From: an uncultured Acetatifactor sp.
GTDB taxonomy: Bacteria; Bacillota; Clostridia; Lachnospirales; Lachnospiraceae
Assembly (NCBI GenBank): GCA_910578995.1
Contig: CAJTSY010000001.1
Coordinates: 1 to 64,000 of the forward strand
DNA: 64,000 nucleotides
Direction: 5' to 3'
Part shown: piece after piece, positions 9,658 through 18,055 of the stretch
Layout of the letters: each line of letters starts with the position of its first letter
Position numbering within the stretch: the stretch's first letter is position 1
Position numbers and translations under genes: made by a program
Notes under the pieces: model-generated
Told to the model about the DNA's origin: nothing
Database searches by the model: none
Seen by the model: only the letters and a program-made list of their open reading frames with translations

Positions 9658-9798
9658 TCACTCTCCGCAGAAACAGTTATATCCCACAAACAATAACAGG
9701 GCAATAATAATCAGGCCGATGAGGCGGTTATGTGTAACCAGCATAATCAGCATTCCCACTGCCACGAAAAATGCAATGAACCCAATGATTTTTTTCAT
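9658..9798 (-). CDS. Small two-segment membrane protein, 46 aa
   Basis: A short reading frame encodes 46 residues with two hydrophobic segments (about residues 3-21 and 26-43) separated by a short THNR turn. It ends in a 'CFCGE' tail with two cysteines. The ATG at 9798 is preceded by a weak GGAAA ribosome binding site. The initial MKK and the balanced hydrophobic helices look like a genuine small membrane protein rather than chance. It lies between gerW (upstream, same strand) and the rpmB terminator (convergent). No function can be assigned. Confidence 0.65.
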   Translation of the reverse strand: MKKIIGFIAFFVAVGMLIMLVTHNRLIGLIIIALLLFVGYNCFCGE

Positions 9799-9861
9799 AC
9801 GGTTTCCGGCATGATTTCTCTTACTCTATTATATGCCCCCCAGGGCGGAAATATCCGTTCT

Positions 9862-10290
9862 TTATGATTTGCCTTCAGGAAAGGCGATATCCACCACCTC
9901 TGCATCGGATATCTCGTTGGCGTTTTCAGTCTCCCCGGCCTTTTCCCTGGGTTTGGTAAATTTGTCGATCACGTCGGGAATCATGTCCAGAACCTTGGTG
10001 ACGGCATCCTGATTTTTGATATTTACCAACTTGACTGCCCCGTCTTTGATTACAAGCACCGCGCTGGGAGTCATCTTTCCTCCCAGGCCGCCTGCCCCGG
10101 AAGCGGAATTTTTCGTGCCGTTACTGCCCGCCCCGGCTCCCACGCCAAATGATACGTCAACCAACGGCAGGATAATGGTATCCCCGATTTCCGTGGCCTC
10201 TCCTACCACTGTCTTGGTGGATAACACGGTATCCATTCCCCTGAGAAGGGATTCGACTACTCCCTGAAACTGATTCTCTTTATCTGCCAT
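9862..10290 (-). CDS. gerW: GerW family sporulation protein (YtfJ)
   Basis: GerW/YtfJ proteins are made during sporulation and are needed for normal germination in Bacillus. The 142-residue protein has the family core: 'TVVGEATEIGDTIILPLVD' strands, the glycine-rich 'GGLGGKMTPSA' segment and the 'VLVIKDGAVKLV' strand. A GGAGGAG ribosome binding site precedes the ATG. The gene directly upstream is a DUF2953 (YtfI-like) protein, reproducing the ytfI-ytfJ pair of Bacillus. It indicates a spore-forming host or descent from one. Confidence 0.93.
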   Translation of the reverse strand: MADKENQFQGVVESLLRGMDTVLSTKTVVGEATEIGDTIILPLVDVSFGVGAGAGSNGTKNSASGAGGLGGKMTPSAVLVIKDGAVKLVNIKNQDAVTKVLDMIPDVIDKFTKPREKAGETENANEISDAEVVDIAFPEGKS

Positions 10291-10355
10291 TTTTCTCCTC
10301 CATTTCCTGTAACTGTCTGTCAGACACTACTTTTAACCACTATTATTTTACAAAA

Positions 10356-11306
10356 TCAATCCGGCGCCTTTGCCTTCCGGATCAGTTTCCTGAGCCGACT
10401 GTCCAGAAGCACCTTCAGGACATTCCACAGGAGAACCCAGAGGGTGATGCGTCCGGACAGGTCAAACTCCCCCTGAAGAACCTTTTCCTGAAAATCCGGT
10501 GTCACACAGACCCCGTTTCCCAGGTTCGGCAGAACCATGCAGTATATGCCATACAGGTATCCCGTGGTATCGGGCGCCCCGGTTCCGAACAGGATCCGGG
10601 CCCTGATATGCCGTGGCCGGATGCTTTTCAACACGTTTCCCAGGCGCCGACGGCCATGGGAAAAAAGCTGCCTGGTCTCCTCTTCCTGAAGAAGTTCCAT
10701 GTAATAGGATATATTGTTCCAAATCTTTTTTATTTTATCATATATGCCGCAGATTGTGAACTTTATCTTTTCAAGTATTTTCAAAATTTTTCCGGGAAAC
10801 CCGGGCAGGGAAGATTCTTCCCGGGGAACCGTCCCCTCCGCCTCCCCTGCGGAAGGCCCGGAACCGGAGGGAGATGAACCGGAGGCCGCGGCATCAGCAG
10901 GCTGGGCGGCAGTGTCAGTGCCGGAATCCTCTTCGCCAGCCTCTTCCACTTCTCCATTTCTGCCGGATTCTTTCCCCGTCTCCGGAGAGGACGGGGATTC
11001 CGCAGGGGCTTTTGGGCCGGGAGATCCATGTGCCGCCCCTTCCGGGGGGATCTTCACCTTATACAGGGGAAAGCACAGCAGCTTTACGGAAAGATATCCC
11101 GGCTCCGGATACCGGTATCCTATCCCCAACAGTCCCAGCAGCCATTTCACTTTCACCGACAGTGCCGGCTTGCCGTCCATGGTTCCGGATATCCTGTAGG
11201 TAACGGGGACAAACAGGGCCAGGAACAGCAGCGTAAGCGCCAGCAGCAGCAAAATCAAAAGGATTATGCCAAGCAGGGACAGGATTCGCAAACATATGGT
11301 CAACAT
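10356..11306 (-). CDS. DUF2953 domain protein (YtfI-like)
   Basis: Membrane-associated protein of 316 residues. An N-terminal hydrophobic segment (about residues 8-32) is followed by a short soluble domain. A low-complexity linker rich in Ser, Pro, Gly and Glu spans about residues 88-170. The C-terminal DUF2953 region (about 185-310) contains 'IRPRHIRARILFGTGAPDTTGYLYG'-type strands. AAAGGAG precedes the ATG, which overlaps the stop of the upstream gene by 7 bases and points to translational coupling. It lies directly upstream of gerW, as in Bacillus. Function unknown; the linker is unusually long. Confidence 0.85.
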   Translation of the reverse strand: MLTICLRILSLLGIILLILLLLALTLLFLALFVPVTYRISGTMDGKPALSVKVKWLLGLLGIGYRYPEPGYLSVKLLCFPLYKVKIPPEGAAHGSPGPKAPAESPSSPETGKESGRNGEVEEAGEEDSGTDTAAQPADAAASGSSPSGSGPSAGEAEGTVPREESSLPGFPGKILKILEKIKFTICGIYDKIKKIWNNISYYMELLQEEETRQLFSHGRRRLGNVLKSIRPRHIRARILFGTGAPDTTGYLYGIYCMVLPNLGNGVCVTPDFQEKVLQGEFDLSGRITLWVLLWNVLKVLLDSRLRKLIRKAKAPD

Positions 11307-11623
11307 TTCAGATACTCCTTTAGCGCACAGTCACCCCGGGACCGCAGGCATTCTTCCGTGATCTGCACCACAAGCCCCACTGCTTCCGGATGGTTTCCTG
11401 CGATACCCACCACATAGGGCGGATACTTGGCATAATAATGCCAGCGCAGCTGCCTGGCGCTGTAGATTTCCAGCTGTTCGCGGGCATTCCCTGACAACGC
11501 CACTATAAATACACCGGAAAAAAGCGGTCGGTTTTCCAGTTTCTTCTTTATCTTTTCCAGTTTTCTCCCTTTCATGCTTTCCCCCAGATACAGTCCGGGG
11601 TGGTATGTGATCTCAAGACCCAT
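11300..11623 (-). CDS. Conserved-looking hypothetical protein, 107 aa
   Basis: I do not recognise a named family. The protein is soluble and basic, with alternating strand and helix ('FSGVFIVALSGNAREQLEIYSA', then 'PYVVGIAGNHPEAVGLV'). It ends in Cys and has no signal peptide. AAAGGAAG precedes the ATG. Its end overlaps the DUF2953 start by 7 bases, so it is the first gene of an operon with DUF2953 and gerW. A sporulation link is inferred from context only. Confidence 0.72.
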   Translation of the reverse strand: MGLEITYHPGLYLGESMKGRKLEKIKKKLENRPLFSGVFIVALSGNAREQLEIYSARQLRWHYYAKYPPYVVGIAGNHPEAVGLVVQITEECLRSRGDCALKEYLKC

Positions 11624-11657
11624 GCGAGGCTTCCTTTACCTGACACAGCCGAAAATA

Positions 11658-12110
11658 CTAATAGTACTTCCGGCTGCCCCATAAATTGCTTTTTTTCAGT
11701 TCCAGATATTCATCATACGCCCTTTCCAGAATCTGCTTCTCATTGGCAAATTTCAGCAGATGGTATGCCTCGTGATATTTGTAAAAACCTGAATCCAAAA
11801 AAAATTCTTCTTTTTGTGGTTTGCTGTAATAACTGTCAGCCATCATCAGATACCAGTGGACTTCCTTCTCCACGATATCTTCCGGAACATTAAAGGTATA
11901 TTCACTTTTCCCGATATATTTAATGATGGTAGCCTTCGCCCCCGATTCCTCCAACACTTCCCGCAGCGCCGTGTCCTTGTACTCCTCGCCCTGCTCCACA
12001 GTGCCTTTTGGCAGAACCCAGCCCTCATACTTGTTCTTATAGTTTTTGTACAAAAGCAGGATCTTTCCACGAAAAATTACCACACCACCACAGCTTGTTG
12101 CTTCCAGCAT
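11658..12110 (-). CDS. Nudix hydrolase
   Basis: Nudix enzymes hydrolyse nucleoside diphosphates linked to other groups. The full Nudix box is present: G-x5-E-x7-REVLEESG, around residues 36-58. The N-terminal 'ATSCGGVVIFRGKILLLYKN' strands resemble Ap4A/NDP-sugar type Nudix proteins. The ATG at 12110 is preferred over the longer frame because it has a strong AGGAGG 8 bases upstream (150 aa). The C-terminal 'FYKYHEAYHLLKFANEKQIL' helix is intact. The substrate cannot be read from sequence. It is a single gene between the sporulation group and the PBP gene. Confidence 0.85.
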   Translation of the reverse strand: MLEATSCGGVVIFRGKILLLYKNYKNKYEGWVLPKGTVEQGEEYKDTALREVLEESGAKATIIKYIGKSEYTFNVPEDIVEKEVHWYLMMADSYYSKPQKEEFFLDSGFYKYHEAYHLLKFANEKQILERAYDEYLELKKSNLWGSRKYY

Positions 12111-12194
12111 TGCAATTCCTCCTGACTGGGGTGTCTTCCTTGAATGCAAAGTAATTACAAATAGTATAGTCCAATCTCCCGGGAAGTGCAATAC

Positions 12195-13670
12195 TTATTT
12201 TTTTTCGTTAAAATAGGCGTCAAATATCCTTCTGGCAATGGGAACCGCATAATCCCCGCCGCTTCCTGCCCCTTCCACGATGATGGTGACGCAGACTTCC
12301 GGATACTGGGCCGGGGCAAATCCGGTAAACCAGGCATGGCTGTCCCCCTTATTGTCATTGTACTCGGCGGAACCTGTCTTTCCGGCGGCAGTGTAGGACT
12401 GGCCGGAAAGCTTGGAGGCGGTTCCGCTTTCCACCACTGCCGTCATCAGTTCCTTCAGGATCCCGGCCTCCTCTTCCGTCAAAAGCTGTCCATAGCTTTC
12501 AGGACTGAAGGATTTTACCACGCGTCCGGCATCGTTTTCCACATGGTCCACCACATAGGGCTTCATCAGCACGCCGTCGTTGGCGATAGCGGAAGTGATC
12601 ATGTTTAAGTGCAGGGGGGTGATCTGGGTCCTGCCCTGGCCGATGGAAGTCTGCAGCATCTCAGCAGTTGAGGTTTCGCCGGATATGGTTACACTGCTTT
12701 TCGAACAGGACAGGGAAACCGGCAGTGGCTTGTCAAACAGAAGTCCTTCCAGGGTCTCCCGGAACCGGTCCCGGTCCAGTCCCACGCCGATGTTCGCAAA
12801 AGAGGAATTGCAGGACTTGGCGAAGGACCGCTCAAACCCCACCTGGCCATGGGAAGTTCCGTGATAACAGCTGATCCGGCTGCCGCCGGAAGCAAACCAT
12901 CCCGGACACTGAAAGGAATAATTCCCGTAGGTGTCGGGATTTTCCCGGATGTATTCCAGGGCGGTCACGATCTTGAAGGTGGACCCCGGAGGGTACAGCC
13001 CCTGTGTGGCACGGTTTAAGAGGACGGAACTGTTCTTGTCTTCCAGGAGGGAATCCCAGATGGCCCCGATCTGATTGGGGTCAAAATCGGGATGCGACAC
13101 CATGGCCAGGATCTTTCCGGTGGAAACCTCGGTAACCACTATGGCGCCCTTGTAAATATTGAGCTGGTTGTCCGCCACCTCCTGTATCTGCACATCCAAA
13201 GTGGTATACACATTATCGCCCGGATTTTTCACGCCTGCCACATCGTTGGCTGCCTTGTTGGACAGGGAAGTGCTGGTGTTGATCAGATAGTAGTTCGCCA
13301 GGGCTTCCACTCCCATTCTGCCGTTGGTGGAATACCCCACTATATGGGAAAAAAGATTGGAGAAGGGATATTCCCTGGACTCGTTCTGCCCCTCGTCCAG
13401 GATGGTCCTGGCAAGAACCTCCCCGTCCCGGGAATAAATGGCACCCCGGTAATTCCGGGACAGCAGTATCTCCTGCCTGGAGTTATAACTGTTGTTGATC
13501 ATCTCCTGCTCGCTGGTTGCCGTAAAATACCCCAGATACCCTGTCAAAACAGCAAACAGGGCCGCAAAAAAGAAACCGGTGGCAAAAAGCTCCCTTTTGT
13601 TGTCCAGCCGCCGTGCTTCCCGCTTTTTAGCGCTGTCGCTGCTTTCGTGCCGGTCCTGTCTTCCCTGCAA
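12195..13670 (-). CDS. Class B penicillin-binding protein (transpeptidase)
   Basis: Cross-links peptidoglycan stem peptides outside the membrane. A single membrane anchor lies at about residues 28-50. The penicillin-binding domain has the active-site motif STFK (230-233), SCN (286-288) and KTG (431-433), all intact. It is 491 residues long and has no PASTA domains. The start is a TTG at 13670 with GGAGGGAGGAAGG just ahead; there is no other plausible start before the anchor. It overlaps the FtsW-family gene by 44 bases. The pair matches the PBP-SEDS polymerase partnership of elongation, division or sporulation. Which process it serves is not clear. Confidence 0.93.
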   Translation of the reverse strand: MQGRQDRHESSDSAKKREARRLDNKRELFATGFFFAALFAVLTGYLGYFTATSEQEMINNSYNSRQEILLSRNYRGAIYSRDGEVLARTILDEGQNESREYPFSNLFSHIVGYSTNGRMGVEALANYYLINTSTSLSNKAANDVAGVKNPGDNVYTTLDVQIQEVADNQLNIYKGAIVVTEVSTGKILAMVSHPDFDPNQIGAIWDSLLEDKNSSVLLNRATQGLYPPGSTFKIVTALEYIRENPDTYGNYSFQCPGWFASGGSRISCYHGTSHGQVGFERSFAKSCNSSFANIGVGLDRDRFRETLEGLLFDKPLPVSLSCSKSSVTISGETSTAEMLQTSIGQGRTQITPLHLNMITSAIANDGVLMKPYVVDHVENDAGRVVKSFSPESYGQLLTEEEAGILKELMTAVVESGTASKLSGQSYTAAGKTGSAEYNDNKGDSHAWFTGFAPAQYPEVCVTIIVEGAGSGGDYAVPIARRIFDAYFNEKK

Positions 13671-14979
13671 GGTGCCTTCCTCCCTCCTGCTGCATTCTGA
13701 TATAAATACCCTGAATGATAAAAAACATGATCATCGTTGTCATTATGGAACTGCCCCCGTAACTGATAAAGGGCAGCGTTACCCCCGTGAGAGGGATCAG
13801 CTTGATTCCACCGCCAATGGTAAGGAAAATCTGGAAGATATACATAATACCGATTCCATAGACGATGAGTTGGTAAAAGCGGTCTTTTATCCTGGATGCT
13901 ATTTTGAGGATTTCCAGGAAACATGCCAGGGAGATCAGGATAATACAGATTCCCGTGACAACCCCAAGCTCCTCGCATACCGCGGAAAAGATGAAGTCGG
14001 CTTCCACATAGGGAATGGCTGTGGGATTTCCCTGGGAAAGCCCCATGCCGAACCAGCTTCCGCTTCCGATGGCAAAAAGCGACTGGGTAATGGCGTATCC
14101 CTTGGTATCGATAAAGCTCCAGGGATCCTGCCAGGCAGTCACCCGGTTGCGCACATGGGAAAACAGATGATAGGCCCCCCATGCGGCGCCGCTCCCCCCC
14201 AGCGCCCCGGCCAGGAGGTAAAGGTAATTTTTCGTGGCCCCGAAGACCACGAACACATATCCCACAAAGAAGATCAGCGCGCTTCCCAGGTCCCTTGACA
14301 CCACAAGGACAACCACATGGATCCCCGCAATGACTGCGGTCAGGGCCACGCGCTGAAACGAGGTATTCTCCCAGAGCGCAGCCGCCAGGAAAAACACAAA
14401 GAGAATCTTTACAAATTCGGACGGCTGGAAAGTCACATCAAAAACGGTGAAGGAGAGCCGGGAACCGTGGGTAACCTCTCCAAGGATCAGGACGACGGAA
14501 AGCATGACGCTCCCAACCCCGGCGTACATCCAGGTAAGCTTCTTCAGAAACCGTATACGGGTCAGCAGCCATGGAATGAACAGGGAACCTGTCAGTGAGA
14601 CCAGTACGATAATATACTGTTTTACAGCCCTGTGAAAATAAAGCCTGGAGATAATGCACAGGCCGGTACCCAGAAGCAGACACATGTTGTCCAACAGCAG
14701 CCGGTTTGCCCTTTCATAGACAACGGGCACCATAATGGCAGCCGCCAGCAGGAAGGCCTGTACGAATACATAAAAAACCACATACCAGGCATCCTTTGTC
14801 ACAAGGGCCAGATCCACAAACATCAGCAGCTGTACCGCAAACAGCAGCAGGGTCTGGATCATATGGACCACGCCGCTTTTCTCCACCCTGTCGGACAGGG
14901 ACAGAAAGCTGCAGAAGGTATGGACCGCCATTAAGACGGCAATTGCATATTTGGACAATTCTGTAATATATTCCTGCAT
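13627..14979 (-). CDS. FtsW/RodA/SpoVE family peptidoglycan polymerase
   Basis: SEDS-family glycosyltransferase with about ten membrane segments across 450 residues. The C-terminal family signature is clear: 'GIGIMYIFQIFLTIGGGIKL' followed by 'PLTGVTLPFISYGGSS'. An AAAGGAAG ribosome binding site precedes the ATG. It is upstream of, and overlaps, the class B PBP gene, its likely partner transpeptidase. The N-terminus carries extra membrane segments before the core. Sequence alone does not separate FtsW, RodA and SpoVE. Confidence 0.93.
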   Translation of the reverse strand: MQEYITELSKYAIAVLMAVHTFCSFLSLSDRVEKSGVVHMIQTLLLFAVQLLMFVDLALVTKDAWYVVFYVFVQAFLLAAAIMVPVVYERANRLLLDNMCLLLGTGLCIISRLYFHRAVKQYIIVLVSLTGSLFIPWLLTRIRFLKKLTWMYAGVGSVMLSVVLILGEVTHGSRLSFTVFDVTFQPSEFVKILFVFFLAAALWENTSFQRVALTAVIAGIHVVVLVVSRDLGSALIFFVGYVFVVFGATKNYLYLLAGALGGSGAAWGAYHLFSHVRNRVTAWQDPWSFIDTKGYAITQSLFAIGSGSWFGMGLSQGNPTAIPYVEADFIFSAVCEELGVVTGICIILISLACFLEILKIASRIKDRFYQLIVYGIGIMYIFQIFLTIGGGIKLIPLTGVTLPFISYGGSSIMTTMIMFFIIQGIYIRMQQEGGRHLAGKTGPARKQRQR

Positions 14980-14998
14980 CTTATACTTCCTTTAAATT

Positions 14999-17359
14999 TT
15001 ATTCTACACCGCGTTTCTCGTGGCCGGTAGTATACTTCCCGTGGGGAAAGGGCTTTCCTTTCAGAAATGAATCCAGAAGCGCCTTTACCTCCCCGGGAGA
15101 TTCCAGTGTAAAATCCATGCGCAGGCATTCCCGCCCCTTGTATTTCGACAGCGTCTGGTGCAGGGACAGGGGTACGCTGTTGTAGATAATGTTCATGCAG
15201 TGGGCACAGTTTATGAATACGGGAAAACAATTGCGGTACCTGTCCTTCAGCCGCGTGAAACATTCCTCTCCCGTCCGGATACCCGTATCCGGAAAGCCGC
15301 TGTTTTGGCCTCCGGTACCTGCCTTCCTGCACCTGCCGAAGGTGCGGTAGAGGCAGTTGGCCGTAACCATCATGGGAATCCTGCCGTAAACAATTTTCTC
15401 ACAGGGCAGTCCGGTTTCCAAAAGTCTCCTCTGCTCAGTCCCCCTTAATTCATAGGGCAGGCAGAACCCCTCCTCCAGGGAGGAAAGCTCCTGCAGGGCT
15501 TCTTTATTCCACACATATACTCCCGCATCCGTCCTGCAGGAATATCCTTTTCCCCTTTCACGGACAAAGCCCAGACCGTCCATGCTGCGAACCAGAAATC
15601 CCTGGAAAATTCCTGCTTCCTCCATTGCGGAAAAAAGAAAATCCAGGTAATCCCGGTCCGTCTCCCTCAGAATGCAGGGAAGGGACACGAAGAAAACGCT
15701 TTCCCGTGGCAGTCTTCCGCAGAGGGAACGCACAGCCTGCCGCTCCTGGAGAAACAGGTCACCGTCTATATAAAAGCGCAGTTTCTTTTCATGCCTTTCT
15801 GTGGAAAACCATTCCGCCAGCGCTTCCAGCTGCGGGAGGGTACACACGGAAAACGCAAAGTCTTCGCCTTCCTGTCCGGAAGGTTCCTGTATCCTCGTAT
15901 GATCCAAAACCCTGTCTGTCCCTGGGGAAAAAGATTCTTCCATGAATGCGGCACCGGAAAGAGGGAAAGCATCGTCACGCGGATTCAGGGAACGGCCGCG
16001 TGGTTCCGGGTTATATCCTCCGGCACGGAGAATCTGCCTTTCCAACGCCCCAACAGCCGCCCTGCGCATCTCGTTGATCTGCTTCAGGGAATAGAAGCAG
16101 TCCGCATCCGCCTCTATCCGGATCCCCGCCGCACTAAAGAGGCTGTCCCCAAGCTTACACAGCTGCTTTCTGATGTTTTCCTCCGTCACAGGCTGCCTGG
16201 ATGCCCGCTCCGCCACGGAACCCGTAACATGGCCGGAGAATTTCCCCCGCCTGAACGTGACTTCCGCGGGACGGCCCACCCTGAAAACGGCTGTTATTTC
16301 CACAGGGATCCTTGGGCGTGTATCGATATATTTTTTCCGTATTTCCGACAATGCGGCATCGTCGCTTCCGCTGTAGGCAGGACTCTCCAGGGTGACCATC
16401 TCCCTGCCGTTTCGCCTGAAATAATAGCCGTCCTGGATTCCTGTTCTGATATAAAGTGAGGCAAGGCGGTTTAAATCCGGCCTTTCCACCTTGTAGGCTT
16501 TCGCCGCATCTTCCGCCCCCATCTGTTCCCTGAGCCTGTAATACAAATCTATATAATGCCGATAGATGGCCGTGACGCCTGCGGTGTACTCCGGCTTTTT
16601 CATGCGTCCTTCTATTTTAAAAGAGTCGATTCCGGCTTCCGCCAGGAGCGGTATATGTTCAATGGTGCACATGTCTTTCAGGCTTAAGGGATAGCACTCC
16701 CTTCCCTCCGGCTTCCCGGCATCCTCCAGGGAATAGGGCAGGCGGCAGGGCTGGGCACAGCGGCCCCTGTTGCCGCTCCTTCCGCCCAGGATGCTGCTGA
16801 ACAGGCACTGGCCGGAATAACAGTAGCACATGGCTCCGTGGATGAAAGTCTCTATTTCGATGTCCGCCTGCTCCTTCATGGAAACCAGCTCCTGCAGGCC
16901 CAGCTCCCTGGCGGGAACGATACGGCTGGCGCCCATCTCCTTCAGCAGGGAAGCCCCGTAGCTGCCGCAGATGGTCATCTGGGTGCTCACGTGAAGCTTC
17001 AGCCCGGGAAAGTGTCTCCGGATAAACCGCAGCACGCCCAGGTCCTGTACAATCACGGCATCCAGCCCCGCCCGATAGAAGGGAAGCATATAGTCATACA
17101 GTTCCCCCATTTCAGAATCCTTTAGCAGGGTATTCACCGTCAGGTACACCTTCCGGTTCAGCAGATGGCCGTAGCGGATGCATTCAAGCAGCTCTTCCCT
17201 GGTGAAATTTTCCGCGTAGGCCCTGGCCCCGAAACGGTTCCCCCCCAGGTACACGGCGTCCGCTCCTGCATGGACGGCGCCGTAAAACCCTTCCATGCTT
17301 CCTGCCGGGGAAAGCAGCTCCACCTTTTTGCCCTCTTCCATGGAATGTATTATTCCCAT
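14999..17359 (-). CDS. U32 family peptidase / RlhA-like protein (DUF3656)
   Basis: Large U32-family protein of about 786 residues. The N-terminal TIM-barrel half shows 'ELLSPAGSMEGFYGAVHAGA', 'DAVIVQDLGVLRF' and the cysteine motif C-x-C-x4-C...RC-x3-C that binds Fe-S in RlhA/YegQ-type enzymes. The C-terminal part matches the DUF3656 extension found in the long family members, which hydroxylate 23S rRNA cytidine in E. coli. The frame also opens at 17383, but the ATG at 17359 has GTGGAGG 6 bases ahead and is chosen. It follows zapA and its terminator. The annotation 'collagenase-like protease' is traditional; an RNA-modifying role is more likely (inference). Confidence 0.88.
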   Translation of the reverse strand: MGIIHSMEEGKKVELLSPAGSMEGFYGAVHAGADAVYLGGNRFGARAYAENFTREELLECIRYGHLLNRKVYLTVNTLLKDSEMGELYDYMLPFYRAGLDAVIVQDLGVLRFIRRHFPGLKLHVSTQMTICGSYGASLLKEMGASRIVPARELGLQELVSMKEQADIEIETFIHGAMCYCYSGQCLFSSILGGRSGNRGRCAQPCRLPYSLEDAGKPEGRECYPLSLKDMCTIEHIPLLAEAGIDSFKIEGRMKKPEYTAGVTAIYRHYIDLYYRLREQMGAEDAAKAYKVERPDLNRLASLYIRTGIQDGYYFRRNGREMVTLESPAYSGSDDAALSEIRKKYIDTRPRIPVEITAVFRVGRPAEVTFRRGKFSGHVTGSVAERASRQPVTEENIRKQLCKLGDSLFSAAGIRIEADADCFYSLKQINEMRRAAVGALERQILRAGGYNPEPRGRSLNPRDDAFPLSGAAFMEESFSPGTDRVLDHTRIQEPSGQEGEDFAFSVCTLPQLEALAEWFSTERHEKKLRFYIDGDLFLQERQAVRSLCGRLPRESVFFVSLPCILRETDRDYLDFLFSAMEEAGIFQGFLVRSMDGLGFVRERGKGYSCRTDAGVYVWNKEALQELSSLEEGFCLPYELRGTEQRRLLETGLPCEKIVYGRIPMMVTANCLYRTFGRCRKAGTGGQNSGFPDTGIRTGEECFTRLKDRYRNCFPVFINCAHCMNIIYNSVPLSLHQTLSKYKGRECLRMDFTLESPGEVKALLDSFLKGKPFPHGKYTTGHEKRGVE

Positions 17360-17424
17360 AAAGTCCTCCACCGTTTCGTGCATCTTTTATTCGAACAGGA
17401 ATGATTTCTTCCCTGCACGTATAC

Positions 17425-17451
17425 AAAAAAGCTGTCCGGAATACGGACAGC
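17425..17451 (-). terminator. Rho-independent terminator after zapA
   Basis: On the minus strand an 8-bp perfect stem GCTGTCCG / CGGACAGC with a short loop is followed by six T (17425-17430). It begins 6 bases after the zapA stop and separates zapA from the U32 gene. Confidence 0.93.
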
Positions 17452-17456
17452 CCATA

Positions 17457-17864
17457 TTACTTTTTCTTCAGCTCAGTTTCCAGCCGCACGATCTGTTTGG
17501 CATCTTCATTCTGGGCCTCCTGCAGGGTCTTTACCTGCTCCTGTGAGCTTTCCAGTTTCATCTGGGTCGAAATCAGCTCGTGTTTTAAATCGTAAAGCTC
17601 CTGCTCCTTGGCCTGCAGTTCATCCTCCAGGTCGGAGACCTGTTTTTTAGCCTTAAAGTAATCATCGGCAATGTTCAGCTGGAGCAGGACCCCCTGCCTG
17701 TCAACGGGCTGCCTGCGGAACGCATCCAGCTTGTTGTATTCATTGAACTTGTTGTTGATATAAGAGGCAACCTTCTGTAAGTATTCTTCACTTTCGTATC
17801 CGCTCAAAGTCAGCACTTTGCCGCCGATGATCACTTCCGTATCTGTCTTGGTAGACGGTGCCAT
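17457..17864 (-). CDS. zapA: Cell division protein ZapA
   Basis: ZapA binds and bundles FtsZ at the division site. The 135-residue protein has the globular ZapA head (residues 1-75: 'TEVIIGGKVLTLSGYESEEYLQ', 'VASYINNKFNEYNK', 'VLLQLNIADDYFKAKK'). A long coiled coil of Glu/Lys/Leu heptads runs to the C-terminus. AAAGGAGG precedes the ATG. It lies downstream of mutS, separated by 190 bases that hold an 18-bp tandem repeat, and ends at a strong terminator. A related order (mutS2/pheT, zapA, U32 peptidases) is common in Firmicutes. Confidence 0.92.
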   Translation of the reverse strand: MAPSTKTDTEVIIGGKVLTLSGYESEEYLQKVASYINNKFNEYNKLDAFRRQPVDRQGVLLQLNIADDYFKAKKQVSDLEDELQAKEQELYDLKHELISTQMKLESSQEQVKTLQEAQNEDAKQIVRLETELKKK

Positions 17865-17889
17865 ATGCCGCCAACCTCCTTTGCAAATA

Positions 17890-17961
17890 GCAGATTACTC
17901 TGCATTGGCAGATTACTCTGCATTGGCAGATTACTCTGCATTGGCAGATTTCCCTGCATTA
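17890..17961. repeat. 18-bp tandem repeat, four copies
   Basis: Three identical copies of an 18-base unit (plus strand GCAGATTACTCTGCATTG) lie head to tail at 17890-17943. A fourth copy with three changes follows at 17944-17961. Each unit contains GCAGA...TCTGC, so every copy can form a small hairpin. The array occupies the gap between the mutS stop and the zapA ribosome binding site. Copy number is likely variable between strains (inference). Confidence 0.95.
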
Positions 17962-18055
17962 GACACATTATATATCAGATTCCTCTGTCAGGCAAGTGTT
18001 TCTTTGGAATTTCCATGACGTTTTTCACGGCCTTTTACGCCGTTTCCCGGGAAAG

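Noticed and set aside
13627..13670. Frameshift joining the FtsW-family gene and the PBP gene
   Set aside because: Both proteins are complete with normal ends; the overlap is a coupled start, not an error.
17890..17961. CRISPR array
   Set aside because: The 18-bp units are contiguous with no spacers, so this is a simple tandem repeat.
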